Assembly: GCA_030837965.1 (NCBI GenBank)
Contig: JAUTXP010000043.1
Coordinates: 96,316 to 160,315 of the forward strand
Origin: Acidimicrobiaceae bacterium
Lineage (GTDB): Bacteria; Actinomycetota; Acidimicrobiia; Acidimicrobiales; JAUTXP01
Direction of reading: 5' to 3'
DNA: 64,000 nt
The notes beneath the pieces are model-generated. The model was not told the DNA's origin. It made no database searches and was given only the letters and a program-made list of their open reading frames with translations. Positions 16,099-24,325 of this stretch are shown here, one piece after another (the first letter of the stretch is position 1; each line of letters opens with the position of its first letter). The translations under genes and the position numbers were made by a program.

Positions 16099-17303
16099 TC
16101 TCACTCGACGAGGCCCGGGGGACCGTGCTGGCGGGCTGTGCGCGCCTGCCTGCAACCCGCGTCCCAATTGACGACGCCCTCGGCCTGGTGACCAGCGAGG
16201 CCATCGTCTCGCCCGAGCCCGTGCCGCCGTTCGCCAACACCGCCATGGACGGGTTCGCGGTGCGAGCGGAGGACACGTCTGGCGCACCAGTGCCGTTGAC
16301 CGTCGTGGGCACCATCGCCGCGGGCGCGGCGCCCGACATACCGGTCGGGCCGGGCGAGGCCGTGCGCATCATGACCGGCGCGCCCATCCCGCCCGGTGCT
16401 GACGCCGTCGTGATGGTCGAGCGCACCCAGATGGCCGAGGACGGCGGCACCGTCATGGTGCTGGCCGCGGCGTCGAAAGGCGACCACGTGCGCGCCGCAG
16501 GTGAGGACGTCGCCGCGGGGGACGAGGTCTTCCCGCCCGGGACGGATCTGGAGGCGGGCCACCTGGGGGTGCTGGCCAGCATCGGGCTGGTCGAGGTTCC
16601 GGTGTACCGGCGGCCATGTGTCGGCGTGCTGTCCACCGGCGACGAACTGGTGGACGACGACCGGCCCTTGCGGCCAGGCCAGATTCGAGACGCCAACCGC
16701 CACACGCTGCTGGCCCTCGTCCGCTCGGCGGGGTGCACGCCCGTGGACCTCGGCGTGGTGCCCGACGATCTCGGAGTGATCACTCGAACGTTGGAGCAGG
16801 CACTCTCAGAGTGCGACGCGCTCATCACGAGCGGCGGTGTCAGCGTGGGCGACTTCGACTACGTGAAGGTGGCCCTCGACCAGTTGAGCGGCGGGGGCAT
16901 GCGCTGGATGCAGGTGGCCATCAAACCGGCCAAGCCGCTGGCCTTCGGCGCCGTAGGGGGCGTGCCTGTGTTCGGCCTCCCTGGCAACCCGGTCTCGTCC
17001 ATGGTGAGCTTCGAACTGTTCGCCCGGCCCGGCCTGCGCACGCTGCTCGGCACCTCGAGAGTGATCACTCCAACCGTGCGAGCGATCGCTCGAGAGCACT
17101 TGCACAGACACTCTGATGGCAAGACCCATTTCGTGCGGGTGCGGGCCGACTGGGGCGACGACGGCAGGCTGCACGTGCGGTCGTCGGGTGGGCAGGCCTC
17201 GAACCTGTTGCGGTCGATGGCGCTGGCCAACGCGCTGGCCGTCCTGCCCGACGGCGACGGCGTGGGTGCGGGTGGAGACGTCGAAGTCCTGCTTCTCCCG
17301 TAG
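16095..17303 (+). CDS. moeA: Molybdopterin molybdotransferase MoeA / gephyrin-like Glp
   Basis: 402 residues with the four MoeA domains. Seen: ANTAMDGFAVRA (about 47-58), MTGAPIPPGADAVVMVE, the MoCF-biosynthesis domain with STGDEL and ITSGGVSVGDFDY, and GLPGNPVSS. It should insert molybdate into adenylylated molybdopterin. In corynebacteria a MoeA-like protein in this place beside galU (Glp) instead binds FtsZ and the membrane protein GlpR; the glpR-like gene three genes downstream makes that role possible here too. GTG start inside the galU stop. Confidence 0.93.
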   Translation: MISLDEARGTVLAGCARLPATRVPIDDALGLVTSEAIVSPEPVPPFANTAMDGFAVRAEDTSGAPVPLTVVGTIAAGAAPDIPVGPGEAVRIMTGAPIPPGADAVVMVERTQMAEDGGTVMVLAAASKGDHVRAAGEDVAAGDEVFPPGTDLEAGHLGVLASIGLVEVPVYRRPCVGVLSTGDELVDDDRPLRPGQIRDANRHTLLALVRSAGCTPVDLGVVPDDLGVITRTLEQALSECDALITSGGVSVGDFDYVKVALDQLSGGGMRWMQVAIKPAKPLAFGAVGGVPVFGLPGNPVSSMVSFELFARPGLRTLLGTSRVITPTVRAIAREHLHRHSDGKTHFVRVRADWGDDGRLHVRSSGGQASNLLRSMALANALAVLPDGDGVGAGGDVEVLLLP

Positions 17304-17312
17304 GCTGGGACG

Positions 17313-18296
17313 GTGACCACGCCGCTCGTCGACCCGCACGGCCGGGTCGTTCGGGACCTGCGCATCTCGGTCACGGACCGCTGCAACTTCCGGTGCACGT
17401 ATTGCATGCCGGAAGAGGGGATGACGTGGCTGCCCCGCAGCGAGGTGCTCACCTTCGAGGAGATCGAGCGGGTTGCTCGCATCTGCGTCGAGCGGTACGG
17501 CTTCGGCAGCATCCGGCTCACCGGCGGCGAGCCGACCGTGCGGGCCCACCTGCCGCTGCTGGTGGAGAAGCTGGCCGGGCTGGGGGTCGACCTGGCGATG
17601 ACGACCAACGGGGCCACGCTGCGACTCTTGGCGGCCGACCTGCGCAGGGCGGGCCTCAACCGGGTGAACATCTCGCTCGACTCGTTGCGGGCCGAGCGGT
17701 TCGAGGCCCTCACCCGGCGCAACGCGCTGGCCGACGTGCTCGACGGCATCGACGCCGCGGTGGAGGCGGGTTTCTCGCCGGTCAAGGTCAACTGTGTCCT
17801 CATTCGGGGCGTCAATGACGACGAGGCCATCGCCTTCGCCGAGTTCGGACGTCGCCGGGGCGTGGTGATCCGCTTCATCGAGTTCATGCCCTTGGACGCG
17901 GACGGGGCCTGGTCGGCGGCGAGCGTGGTGCCGGCGGCCGAGGTGGTGTCGACCATCGACGCCGTCTACCCGCTGGAGCCAGTGGCGTCGGGCTCGGCGC
18001 CCGCTGAACGGTGGCGCTACCGGGACGGCGGAGGCGAGATCGGCGTCATCAGCAGCGTCACGAACTCCTTCTGCGGTACGTGCGACCGGGTGCGGCTCAC
18101 GGCCGAGGGCCAGTTCCGCAACTGCCTGTTCGCCGTGCGCGAGACCGACCTGCGAGCCGTGCTGCGGGGTGGCGGGTCGGACGACGACGTGGCCGCCGCA
18201 GTCGAGGCCGAGGTCGGGCGCAAGTGGGCCGGGCACAGCATCGGCCAGGTGACGTTCGTGCGCCCGGACCGCAGCATGAGCCAGATCGGCGGCTGA
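17313..18296 (+). CDS. moaA: GTP 3',8-cyclase MoaA
   Basis: 327 residues, radical-SAM enzyme of molybdenum cofactor synthesis that converts GTP to 3',8-cyclo-GTP. The N-terminal 4Fe-4S motif is CNFRCTYC (about 27-34), the second cluster is CGTCDRVRL plus the later FRNCLF, and the essential C-terminal Gly-Gly is present (SQIGG). The GTG start lies 6 nt after TAGGCT (17301-17306), whose TAG is the moeA stop: the promoter hexamer overlaps the stop codon and suggests a separate leaderless transcript. Confidence 0.97.
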   Translation: MTTPLVDPHGRVVRDLRISVTDRCNFRCTYCMPEEGMTWLPRSEVLTFEEIERVARICVERYGFGSIRLTGGEPTVRAHLPLLVEKLAGLGVDLAMTTNGATLRLLAADLRRAGLNRVNISLDSLRAERFEALTRRNALADVLDGIDAAVEAGFSPVKVNCVLIRGVNDDEAIAFAEFGRRRGVVIRFIEFMPLDADGAWSAASVVPAAEVVSTIDAVYPLEPVASGSAPAERWRYRDGGGEIGVISSVTNSFCGTCDRVRLTAEGQFRNCLFAVRETDLRAVLRGGGSDDDVAAAVEAEVGRKWAGHSIGQVTFVRPDRSMSQIGG

Positions 18297-18323
18297 CGCG
18301 GCGTCGGTCCTACACTCGGTCGC

Positions 18324-18827
18324 ATGGCCGACCGGGGCTTCACGCATCTCGATCCTCTGGGCAGGGCCCGGATGGTCGACGTCACACCCAAAGAGCCAAC
18401 GCACCGACGGGCCATCGCCCGGTGCAAGGTGTTCATGCAGCCCGAGACGACGGCGATGGTGGCCAACAACGCGGTGACCAAGGGCGACGTGCTGGCCGTG
18501 GCCCGGGTGGCGGGCATCCAGGCGGCCAAGCGCACGGTGGACCTCATCCCGTTGTGCCATCAGTTGACCATCGGGTCCGTGTACGTGAACTTCCATCTGG
18601 ACGACGACTTCATCGAGGTCGAGTCCCAGGTGGAGACGGTGGACAGGACGGGCGTGGAGATGGAGGCCATGACGGCGTGCGCCATCGCCGCCCTCACGAT
18701 CTACGACATGTGCAAGTCGATGGATCGAGGGATGAGCATCGGCGAACTGGCCTTGTGGGAGAAGGTCGGCGGCCGTTCCGGCGTGTGGCGCAGGCCGGTG
18801 GCCGACGGCTCGTCGTCCGAGTTCTGA
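18324..18827 (+). CDS. moaC: Cyclic pyranopterin monophosphate synthase MoaC
   Basis: 167 residues. It converts the MoaA product to cyclic pyranopterin monophosphate. Seen: MVDVTPKEPTHRRAIA, KRTVDLIPLCHQL and TGVEMEAMTACAIAALTIYDMCK, which hold the active-site Lys, His and Glu/Asp. ATG at 18324, 7 nt after TACACT (18311-18316), so it is probably a leaderless mRNA. It follows moaA by 27 nt. A 200-bp gene-free stretch follows before glpR. Confidence 0.97.
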   Translation: MADRGFTHLDPLGRARMVDVTPKEPTHRRAIARCKVFMQPETTAMVANNAVTKGDVLAVARVAGIQAAKRTVDLIPLCHQLTIGSVYVNFHLDDDFIEVESQVETVDRTGVEMEAMTACAIAALTIYDMCKSMDRGMSIGELALWEKVGGRSGVWRRPVADGSSSEF

Positions 18828-19034
18828 CGGGTCTCTGACGAGGTAGGGGCTGGTCAGGGAGTTGGCGGGCGGCGCTCACTGCAGCTAGCTTTTCCCGGTT
18901 CGACTGGTTCGAGAAAATTGCCCCGAGCGGGCCGCGTGGGATAGGAACTACGCCGCCCCAGGACCACGGGCCATCCACCGCCGGCGTGCTTTGGCGCGGT
19001 ACGGTCCCCGAGTCGCAAAGGTAGGTCGAGGAGC

Positions 19035-19586
19035 TTGACCATCGTGGTGCTGCTGATCCTCGCCGGAATCTGGGCTGCTGTGCTCGTCCCGTGGGTGCGC
19101 TCGCGCGTCGAGCCCGGCGCGGCCGACTCCATTGGCGACTTCCGCCGCCAGCTCGGCGTGCTGCAGCGCACTGGCCCGGCCACCGTGGCGCCGGCCAACC
19201 GGCTGCGGGTGCCCCCGTACCAGCCCGGTGTGCCCAACCCGTATGGCGCCCATTACGCCGTGCGTCGTTCTGCGCCCGCGTCCCTGTCGTCGCCCGATGC
19301 GGCCCGTCGGGCCCGCACGTTGAAGCGGCGCCGGGACGTGCTGTTCAGCCTGCTCGGCGGGATGACGGGCACGCTTGTGCTCGGGCTGCTGCCGCCGTTC
19401 CACCTGCTGCTCGTGCTGCATGTCCTGCTCGACCTGGCCTTCGCCGGCTACATCGGCCTGTTGGTCCAGATGCGCAACGCGGCGGCCGAGCGGGACATGA
19501 AGCTGCGGTTCCTGCCGGGCGCGATGGGTGCGATGGGTTCGTCGATGCCTGACGCCATCCCGGCTCGCGTCCGCTCGGCCAACTAG
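19035..19586 (+). CDS. GlpR/SepX-like divisome membrane protein
   Basis: 183 residues. An N-terminal membrane helix (about 3-20, VVLLILAGIWAAVLVPWV) followed by the conserved juxtamembrane stretch ADSIGDFRRQLGVLQR, a Pro-rich linker, and two more hydrophobic helices (about 105-145). The N-terminal layout and the place downstream of galU-moeA match the GlpR/SepX family, which anchors the gephyrin-like Glp at the division site in actinobacteria. The TTG at 19035 or GTG at 19044 may be the start; GAGGAG at 19028-19033 favours the GTG by spacing. The family call is by layout and synteny. Confidence 0.7.
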   Translation: MTIVVLLILAGIWAAVLVPWVRSRVEPGAADSIGDFRRQLGVLQRTGPATVAPANRLRVPPYQPGVPNPYGAHYAVRRSAPASLSSPDAARRARTLKRRRDVLFSLLGGMTGTLVLGLLPPFHLLLVLHVLLDLAFAGYIGLLVQMRNAAAERDMKLRFLPGAMGAMGSSMPDAIPARVRSAN

Positions 19587-19599
19587 CAGCGCCACGCCT

Positions 19600-20253
19600 T
19601 TGGCCGAGCGCGTGGCCGCCGAGCTGGGCGGCTTGTTGGAGCCGTTGTTGGCCCGCCTCGACGCCGCCCACCGGGCCCGCGAGCAAGGCTTGGCCGCATG
19701 CCGCCGGACCATCCGAGCCTGCGGTCAGGCCATCCGCGCCATCCACCGCTCACAGCCTGACTTGGTGGCCTCGTTCACGGCCGACGCCGAGACCGCGCTG
19801 CGAGAGGCCCAAGCTGTGCTGCGGCCCCATCCGTCAGTCGCCTACGCCGGATTCCTGCACGATGCCGAGAAGGAGTACGTGGAGGCGTTGCTCACTGCCG
19901 CGTTGGTGGCAGGGTCCCCGCTGCCGTCGATGGAGGAGATCGGGGTCGAGCCCGCTTCGTGGCTGAAAGGCTTGACCGAGGCCGCCTCCGAGTTGCGCAG
20001 GCACCTGCTGGACCGACTGCGGGCGGGCGAACTGGCTCGGGGCGAGGCCTTGTTGCTGCAGATGGAGGACGTCTACGACCAGTTGGTCACGGTCGACTAT
20101 CCCGACGCGCTGACCGGTGGCCTGCGGCGGTCGGTGGACGCGCTGCGGGCCGTGCTGGAACGAAGCCGGGCCGACGTGACCACGACCGTGTTGCAGTCCC
20201 GCTTGCAGGCGTCGCTCGACCGCGCCACCGGCACTGCCTCCGCCACCCCCTGA
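19600..20253 (+). CDS. Bacterial translin-family protein
   Basis: 217 residues from the TTG at 19600 (GTG at 19612 is the other option), mostly helical. Translin hallmarks: HDAEKEYVEALLTAAL in the middle and DYPDALTGGLRRSVDALRAVL followed by RSRADVT near the C-terminus. Translin/TRAX proteins are octameric nucleic-acid-binding proteins, and some are RNA endonucleases; family members are well known in eukaryotes and archaea and occur in some bacteria. It starts 14 nt after glpR. It lies just before the tRNA-Ala gene. Confidence 0.8.
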   Translation: MAERVAAELGGLLEPLLARLDAAHRAREQGLAACRRTIRACGQAIRAIHRSQPDLVASFTADAETALREAQAVLRPHPSVAYAGFLHDAEKEYVEALLTAALVAGSPLPSMEEIGVEPASWLKGLTEAASELRRHLLDRLRAGELARGEALLLQMEDVYDQLVTVDYPDALTGGLRRSVDALRAVLERSRADVTTTVLQSRLQASLDRATGTASATP

Positions 20254-20427
20254 CCGCGCCGCCCCCGCCCGCCCTTGGCCGCCCCGCTCTTGCGCGGCTC
20301 CCGCCCGCTGGCTCGCCCTTGCGCGGAGGCCCGCCGGCCCCCGCCCTTGCCCGCTCAGGCCCTCTCTCCTTCTTGTCAGCCTCAGTTCGAGATGGCGAAC
20401 TCATCCTGCCGCGAACCGTGGGCGGCC

Positions 20428-20490
20428 AGGGCGAGGGCGGCGTGGGCGAGGGCGGCGAGGGCGAGGGCGGAAGGGCGGGTTGGGTGGCGG
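20428..20490. repeat. G-rich GGGCGAGGGCGGC tandem array
   Basis: About three imperfect units of a 15-nt G-rich repeat on the plus strand, inside the 266-bp gene-free stretch between the translin gene and tRNA-Ala. Many GGG runs with short spacers make quadruplex formation possible. The rest of the stretch (20254-20427) is C-rich and shows no gene. Confidence 0.6.
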
Positions 20491-20519
20491 AAGGCCTCAG
20501 CTATCCTCGACCGCGCCGC

Positions 20520-20595
20520 GGGGGTGTAGCTCAGTTGGCAGAGCGCTACGTTCGCAACGTAGAAGTCGGCGGTTCGAATCCGCTCACCTCCACCA
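20520..20595 (+). tRNA. tRNA-Ala (anticodon CGC)
   Basis: A complete cloverleaf: acceptor 20520-20526 with 20585-20591, D arm 20529-20544, anticodon arm 20546-20562 with anticodon CGC at 20553-20555, T arm 20568-20584 with TTCGAAT loop, discriminator A and an encoded CCA (20593-20595). The alanine identity pair G3-U70 is present. It reads GCG codons. The 3' half overlaps the antisense end of the serine integrase, marking the insertion site of the element to the right. Confidence 0.97.
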
Positions 20596-22309
20596 AAGCA
20601 GGCTTACTCGAACCCCCACCAAGGGCCGTCACGAGTAAGCCAGCCCCGTAAGACAAGCCTTCGGCGGCGCAACCGGGATCGGTTGCGCCGTCTGCGTTCA
20701 GCGCCTCCTGGGCCGCCACCAGCGGCCCAATCGGCTCGGTCAGGCAGACGCCGCTCACGCCATCGACGTCGATGTACAGCTTGTCGAAGAAGGCCTGGTT
20801 GAGCAGCCGCCGCTGCGCATCGTCCAGCCGCTCGTAGAGGCACTGGGGATCAGCCAGCAAGCAGAGTGCCAGTTCGATGGCCTCGGCTCCGGCCTCCAGT
20901 CCCGATTCCACTTTCGCCAACTCGGCAGTCAGCCGGGTTTGCTCGGCCGTCAGCTTGTCCAGCCGGGCCCGCAGCTTGTCCCGTGGCAGTCCGCCGTCCT
21001 CGGCCAGGTCGAGCAGCCGTTCCTCCCGGGCGTCGAGCTTCCGAAGTTCGGCCTTGAGGTGCCGGCGCATCAGGTCGGCGGCCTGCTGCTCGTCGGCCAG
21101 CGCCTGCCGCACCGTGGCCCGCACCCGCTGGGCGAACTCCGGCGTGATGCGAATGCGGGCGTAGGCGCGGGCAACGGCCTCCTCCACGCTGTCCCAGCTG
21201 AGGTAGGGCAGCTCGCAGGTGTGCTGCTGGCGGCCCCGGCAGAAGAAGTACCAGTACGTCTTGCCCTGGCGACCGACCGCCCGCTGGACGATCACCCGGG
21301 ACTCTCGGCCCCGGTCGTGGCAATCGCCGCACCAGACTGAGCCCTTGAGGTAGTGGTGGTGCTTGCGCTGCCGCTCCCCGGCTGTCGCCTTGGCGTCGAG
21401 CACCTGCAGCACCTTGGCGAAGACCTCAGGCGTCACCAGCGCCGGGTGCCGACCCTCGTATTCCTGGCCCTCGTACTCGACCTTGCCGAGGTAGTAGCGG
21501 TGGCGCAGCATCAGCCGCAGCTTCTCGATCGAGACCGGGCCGACCGGGCGGCGGGCAGTACCCCGGGTCACCAGCCCCCGCTTGGTCAGCTCGTTGCGCA
21601 GGCCGGTGAGCGTGTAGCGGCCCGTGGCGTAGAGCTCGAAGGCCTGGGTGATGAGCGGACCCCGCTCGGGGTCGACGATGACGCTGCGCACCTCCCGGCC
21701 CTCGAACTGCTCCCGGACGTTCAGGTAGCCGAGTGGCGCCTGACCGAGGGTGCCGCCCCGACGAGCCTTCTCGCCCATCTTGTAGCGGATGTCTGCGCCG
21801 TCCTCAGCTGAGCGGAACTCGTTGATCGTCGCCAGGATGCCGTGCATCAACTGACCGACCGGCGTGCTGTCTATGTGCTCGGTGGCCGACACCAGCGTCA
21901 CACCGAACTGCCGCAAGCTCATCATGACCAGGGCATCATCGATCCGATTGCGGTTCATGCGGGACAGCTTGTAGACGACCACGAAATCGACATCCCGCTG
22001 CTGCTTGATGCGGCTCAGCATCGCCTGAAAAGCCGGGCGCTTGTCCATGCTGGTGGCCGTCTTGCCCGGCTCGATGAACTCATCGACGATCGACAGACCC
22101 AACTGCTCGGCCTTGCGCTGGCAGGCCAGTCGCTGGGCCGGGATCGACAACCCCTCGGGGTCGTAATCGGTAGTGACCTGGCTCTTGGTGCTCACCCGCA
22201 GATACAACACCGCCCGCCCCGTGACAGCCGTCGGTGGGTCGGACGGGCCCGTTGGCGGTCGACGCTGCAGACCGACCGGTGGTGCTGGGGCGTTCGGCGT
22301 TAACGCCAT
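20546..22309 (-). CDS. Large serine recombinase (integrase)
   Basis: 587 residues. The N-terminal resolvase domain has the catalytic Ser in YLRVSTKSQ and the KLSRMNRN arginine region; then comes a recombinase domain (LGQAPLGYLNV to about 290), a zinc ribbon (WCGDCHDRGRES with a distal FFCRGRQQHTC) and a coiled coil (about 410-470, AELRKLDAREERLL). This is the large serine integrase layout used by phages and integrative elements. ATG at 22309 with GGAGA 6-7 nt upstream. The last 16-17 codons are antisense to the tRNA-Ala gene, and the TAG stop sits under its anticodon stem. Confidence 0.93.
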   Translation of the reverse strand: MALTPNAPAPPVGLQRRPPTGPSDPPTAVTGRAVLYLRVSTKSQVTTDYDPEGLSIPAQRLACQRKAEQLGLSIVDEFIEPGKTATSMDKRPAFQAMLSRIKQQRDVDFVVVYKLSRMNRNRIDDALVMMSLRQFGVTLVSATEHIDSTPVGQLMHGILATINEFRSAEDGADIRYKMGEKARRGGTLGQAPLGYLNVREQFEGREVRSVIVDPERGPLITQAFELYATGRYTLTGLRNELTKRGLVTRGTARRPVGPVSIEKLRLMLRHRYYLGKVEYEGQEYEGRHPALVTPEVFAKVLQVLDAKATAGERQRKHHHYLKGSVWCGDCHDRGRESRVIVQRAVGRQGKTYWYFFCRGRQQHTCELPYLSWDSVEEAVARAYARIRITPEFAQRVRATVRQALADEQQAADLMRRHLKAELRKLDAREERLLDLAEDGGLPRDKLRARLDKLTAEQTRLTAELAKVESGLEAGAEAIELALCLLADPQCLYERLDDAQRRLLNQAFFDKLYIDVDGVSGVCLTEPIGPLVAAQEALNADGATDPGCAAEGLSYGAGLLVTALGGGSSKPALVEVSGFEPPTSTLRT

Positions 22310-22331
22310 CGGCTGTCTCCTTTCACGACCT

Positions 22332-22730
22332 TCAACGGGCCTTCACCCGATGCTGGCGCCCGGCAACCGGGGCAGCGGCCCGCTCGGACGGGTCGGCGTA
22401 GTCGCTGGCGGCGATTACTCGCACACCGGCTTGGGCGAAGCGAGCTAATAATGTCGCCCGGTCACCGTCGTTCGCACTGAGGCGCTGCCAGTCCGCGACT
22501 ACCACGCATTCATAATCCCGGTCGTCTTCCAGTTGATAGAGCAGCCCGATCAGGCCGGGCCGATCAATCACACTGGCGCCAGTGGCGTTGTCCTCGAAGC
22601 CGTCCACCAGGTCCACCCCGAGCCGCTCGGCGGCCGCCTGACAGAAGCGCTGCTGCTTGGCCATACATGCGCTCGATGCCGGATGCCATTTCGAGCAACG
22701 CCGATACATCACTGCTTTAGTGTGGTTCAT
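22332..22730 (-). CDS. Resolvase-domain-only protein
   Basis: 132 residues, only the serine-recombinase catalytic fold. MYRRCSKWHPAS aligns with the YxRVS catalytic motif (Ser retained) and VVADWQRLSANDGD aligns with the DRLxRN helix, but no recombinase, zinc or DNA-binding domain follows. Strong GGAGGTGA precedes the ATG. It overlaps the ImmA gene by 14 nt and precedes the integrase by 22 nt. A role as partner or directionality factor of the integrase is possible but unproven. Confidence 0.7.
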   Translation of the reverse strand: MNHTKAVMYRRCSKWHPASSACMAKQQRFCQAAAERLGVDLVDGFEDNATGASVIDRPGLIGLLYQLEDDRDYECVVVADWQRLSANDGDRATLLARFAQAGVRVIAASDYADPSERAAAPVAGRQHRVKAR

Positions 22731-23391
22731 AAGTCACCTCCTTCTTATATTGTTCATTCGACGGGGCCAAGGGCCGCCGCCGGTAATACCGGCCCGTGCT
22801 CTCAGTGTTCTCCGGCCGTTGCAAGGACCAGTCGGCGGTCGCCACGCCGCAGCGGGCTCGGCCGCCCGACAGGCCGGTTTGTTGCAGACGAACCTCCATC
22901 GCTCGCTGCGAGACGGCGAAGCGTTCGGCCAACTCCTTGGGCGCCTGGAGCCCGCTGCCCCAGGCGGCCTTTAACCACGGCCGGGGCACCAGTAGGCAGC
23001 CAGCGAAGAAGTCGCAGACGGCCTCAACGAACTCCTTACGTTCGTGCTGTGGCACCGCCTGGTAGAGCACCTGGCGGAAGCGGTCGTCGAGGATGTGCTT
23101 GAACTCGTGGGCCAGGCTGAAGCGCTGGCGCATCGGCGGCTCGGCACTTCGCAGCAGAATCATCCAGTAGCCGTTCGACCAGTCCGTCACCCCCGACACC
23201 GGCAGCCAATGGACTTGCTCGACCAGCAGCCGAGGCAAGTCGGTGATGATGCGCATCGGCACCGGCGGCTCGGCAACGCCTGCCAACCGCAGGAAACGAG
23301 CCGCCTGCTGCTCGGCAATCCGCAGTGCCTCGGCCCGTCTGAGCGGACGGATGGGGACGAAGTCCCGCAACTCGGTCAGGACGCCGCTCAT
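22717..23391 (-). CDS. ImmA/IrrE-family metallopeptidase
   Basis: 224 residues. The zinc-binding HExxH is seen as AHEFKHIL (about 95-102) with a downstream EAVCDFFAGCLLVP helix carrying the third ligand, the ImmA/IrrE signature. A helix-turn-helix-like segment (ELAERFAVSQRAMEVRLQQ) follows. The ATG overlaps the stop of the XRE gene (ATGA). In ICEBs1 the ImmA protease cleaves the ImmR repressor and triggers excision; the same pairing is seen here. Confidence 0.92.
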   Translation of the reverse strand: MSGVLTELRDFVPIRPLRRAEALRIAEQQAARFLRLAGVAEPPVPMRIITDLPRLLVEQVHWLPVSGVTDWSNGYWMILLRSAEPPMRQRFSLAHEFKHILDDRFRQVLYQAVPQHERKEFVEAVCDFFAGCLLVPRPWLKAAWGSGLQAPKELAERFAVSQRAMEVRLQQTGLSGGRARCGVATADWSLQRPENTESTGRYYRRRPLAPSNEQYKKEVTYEPH

Positions 23392-23864
23392 GCCGCTTTC
23401 CGATCACCCGCTACCGCCGGATCGTCCCACGGCCCGCCGGTCGGCCGGGGCTGGGCCTTCGGACCGGGCTTTCGGGGCTGCCGGGGCTTCGGCGGGAACA
23501 CCGCCTCACCCTCAGGGATGCCGTATTGGCTGCGCAGAAAGCCGAAGTAACCCTCCAACTGGGTGATCGCTTCGGGTGGCAGGTGGTATTTGCTGCGCAA
23601 GTAGCCCCGGAAGGTCGGCAGTCCCTGCGGTGCCGTGTAGCCCGCCAGTCCGTAGAGGTCGGCCAGCGGCACGTCAAGGACAGCGGCCATCTGCGCCAGG
23701 TTGCCTGCATCGGGCTTCTTGATGGTGCTTCGCTCGACTTTGCTCCAATAGGTGGCGTCAAGACCGGAAGCGGCGGCGGCATTGTCCAGTGACCACCCCA
23801 GGTTCTGTCGGTGAGAACGGATGAACTTTCCGAGGCTGTCCGGTGTACTAGTGCGGTTTGCCAT
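23388..23864 (-). CDS. XRE-family regulator (ImmR-like partner of ImmA)
   Basis: 158 residues. The N-terminal HTH is LGKFIRSHRQNLGWSLDNAA followed by SGLDATYWSKVERSTIKKP; the C-terminal half is Pro/Lys-rich (FPPKPRQPRKPGPK). The ATG at 23864 has GAGGA 8-9 nt upstream, so the in-frame ATGs at 23879 and above are not needed. It is the first gene of the transcript that goes on to ImmA, the resolvase-like protein and the integrase, and should be the element's repressor by analogy with ICEBs1. Confidence 0.88.
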   Translation of the reverse strand: MANRTSTPDSLGKFIRSHRQNLGWSLDNAAAASGLDATYWSKVERSTIKKPDAGNLAQMAAVLDVPLADLYGLAGYTAPQGLPTFRGYLRSKYHLPPEAITQLEGYFGFLRSQYGIPEGEAVFPPKPRQPRKPGPKAQPRPTGGPWDDPAVAGDRKAA

Positions 23865-23964
23865 AGAACTGATCCTCATTACTAGTCTTATTATCCCAAA
23901 TATATCGCGCATAGGCAACCTGATTACGCAGTGGAATTGACAACATGCCACCCCTGGAACGGCT

Positions 23965-24290
23965 TCATTGCCCCCGCCATCGGGCCCGCACCGCAAAGCG
24001 GTGCAGTGCCCGGACGCTCAGCACCTCGGGCACGAGCGTCGGGCCGAGGGCGACTTGGTCGATCACGACCCAGCGCCCGGGCTCGGCCGGACCGCTGAGC
24101 ATTTCTTCGAGTTGGCGCTCAAGCATCGGTGTCGATGCCAGTGGGTTCAGCCAGCGGCCCCGGGGCCACTCGCCCCGGGCCAGGCTGGCGGCGTCGGCGG
24201 CGAAGACCGCCGGACCGGCTCGGGGGATTTCGTCATAGGCGTGCAGCCATATATCGCCGTGTCGGCTTCGGTGGGTTGTCGTTTGCTCAT
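23965..24290 (-). pseudogene. Small hypothetical gene, start and body in different frames
   Basis: An ATG at 24290 with a strong AAAGGAG 7 nt upstream opens a frame (MSKRQPTEAD) that stops within 50 codons. The frame one base off is open to 23965 and looks coding (GDIWLHAYDEIPRAGPAVF, later GRWVVIDQVALGPTLVPEV) but has no start codon of its own near the ribosome site. A single-base frameshift, or a programmed one, would join them into a protein of about 108 residues. Function unknown. It is last in the operon after the methyltransferase. Confidence 0.5.
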
Positions 24291-24325
24291 TTCGTTGCTC
24301 CTTTGTTCGGTTAGGCGTCCGGTAA

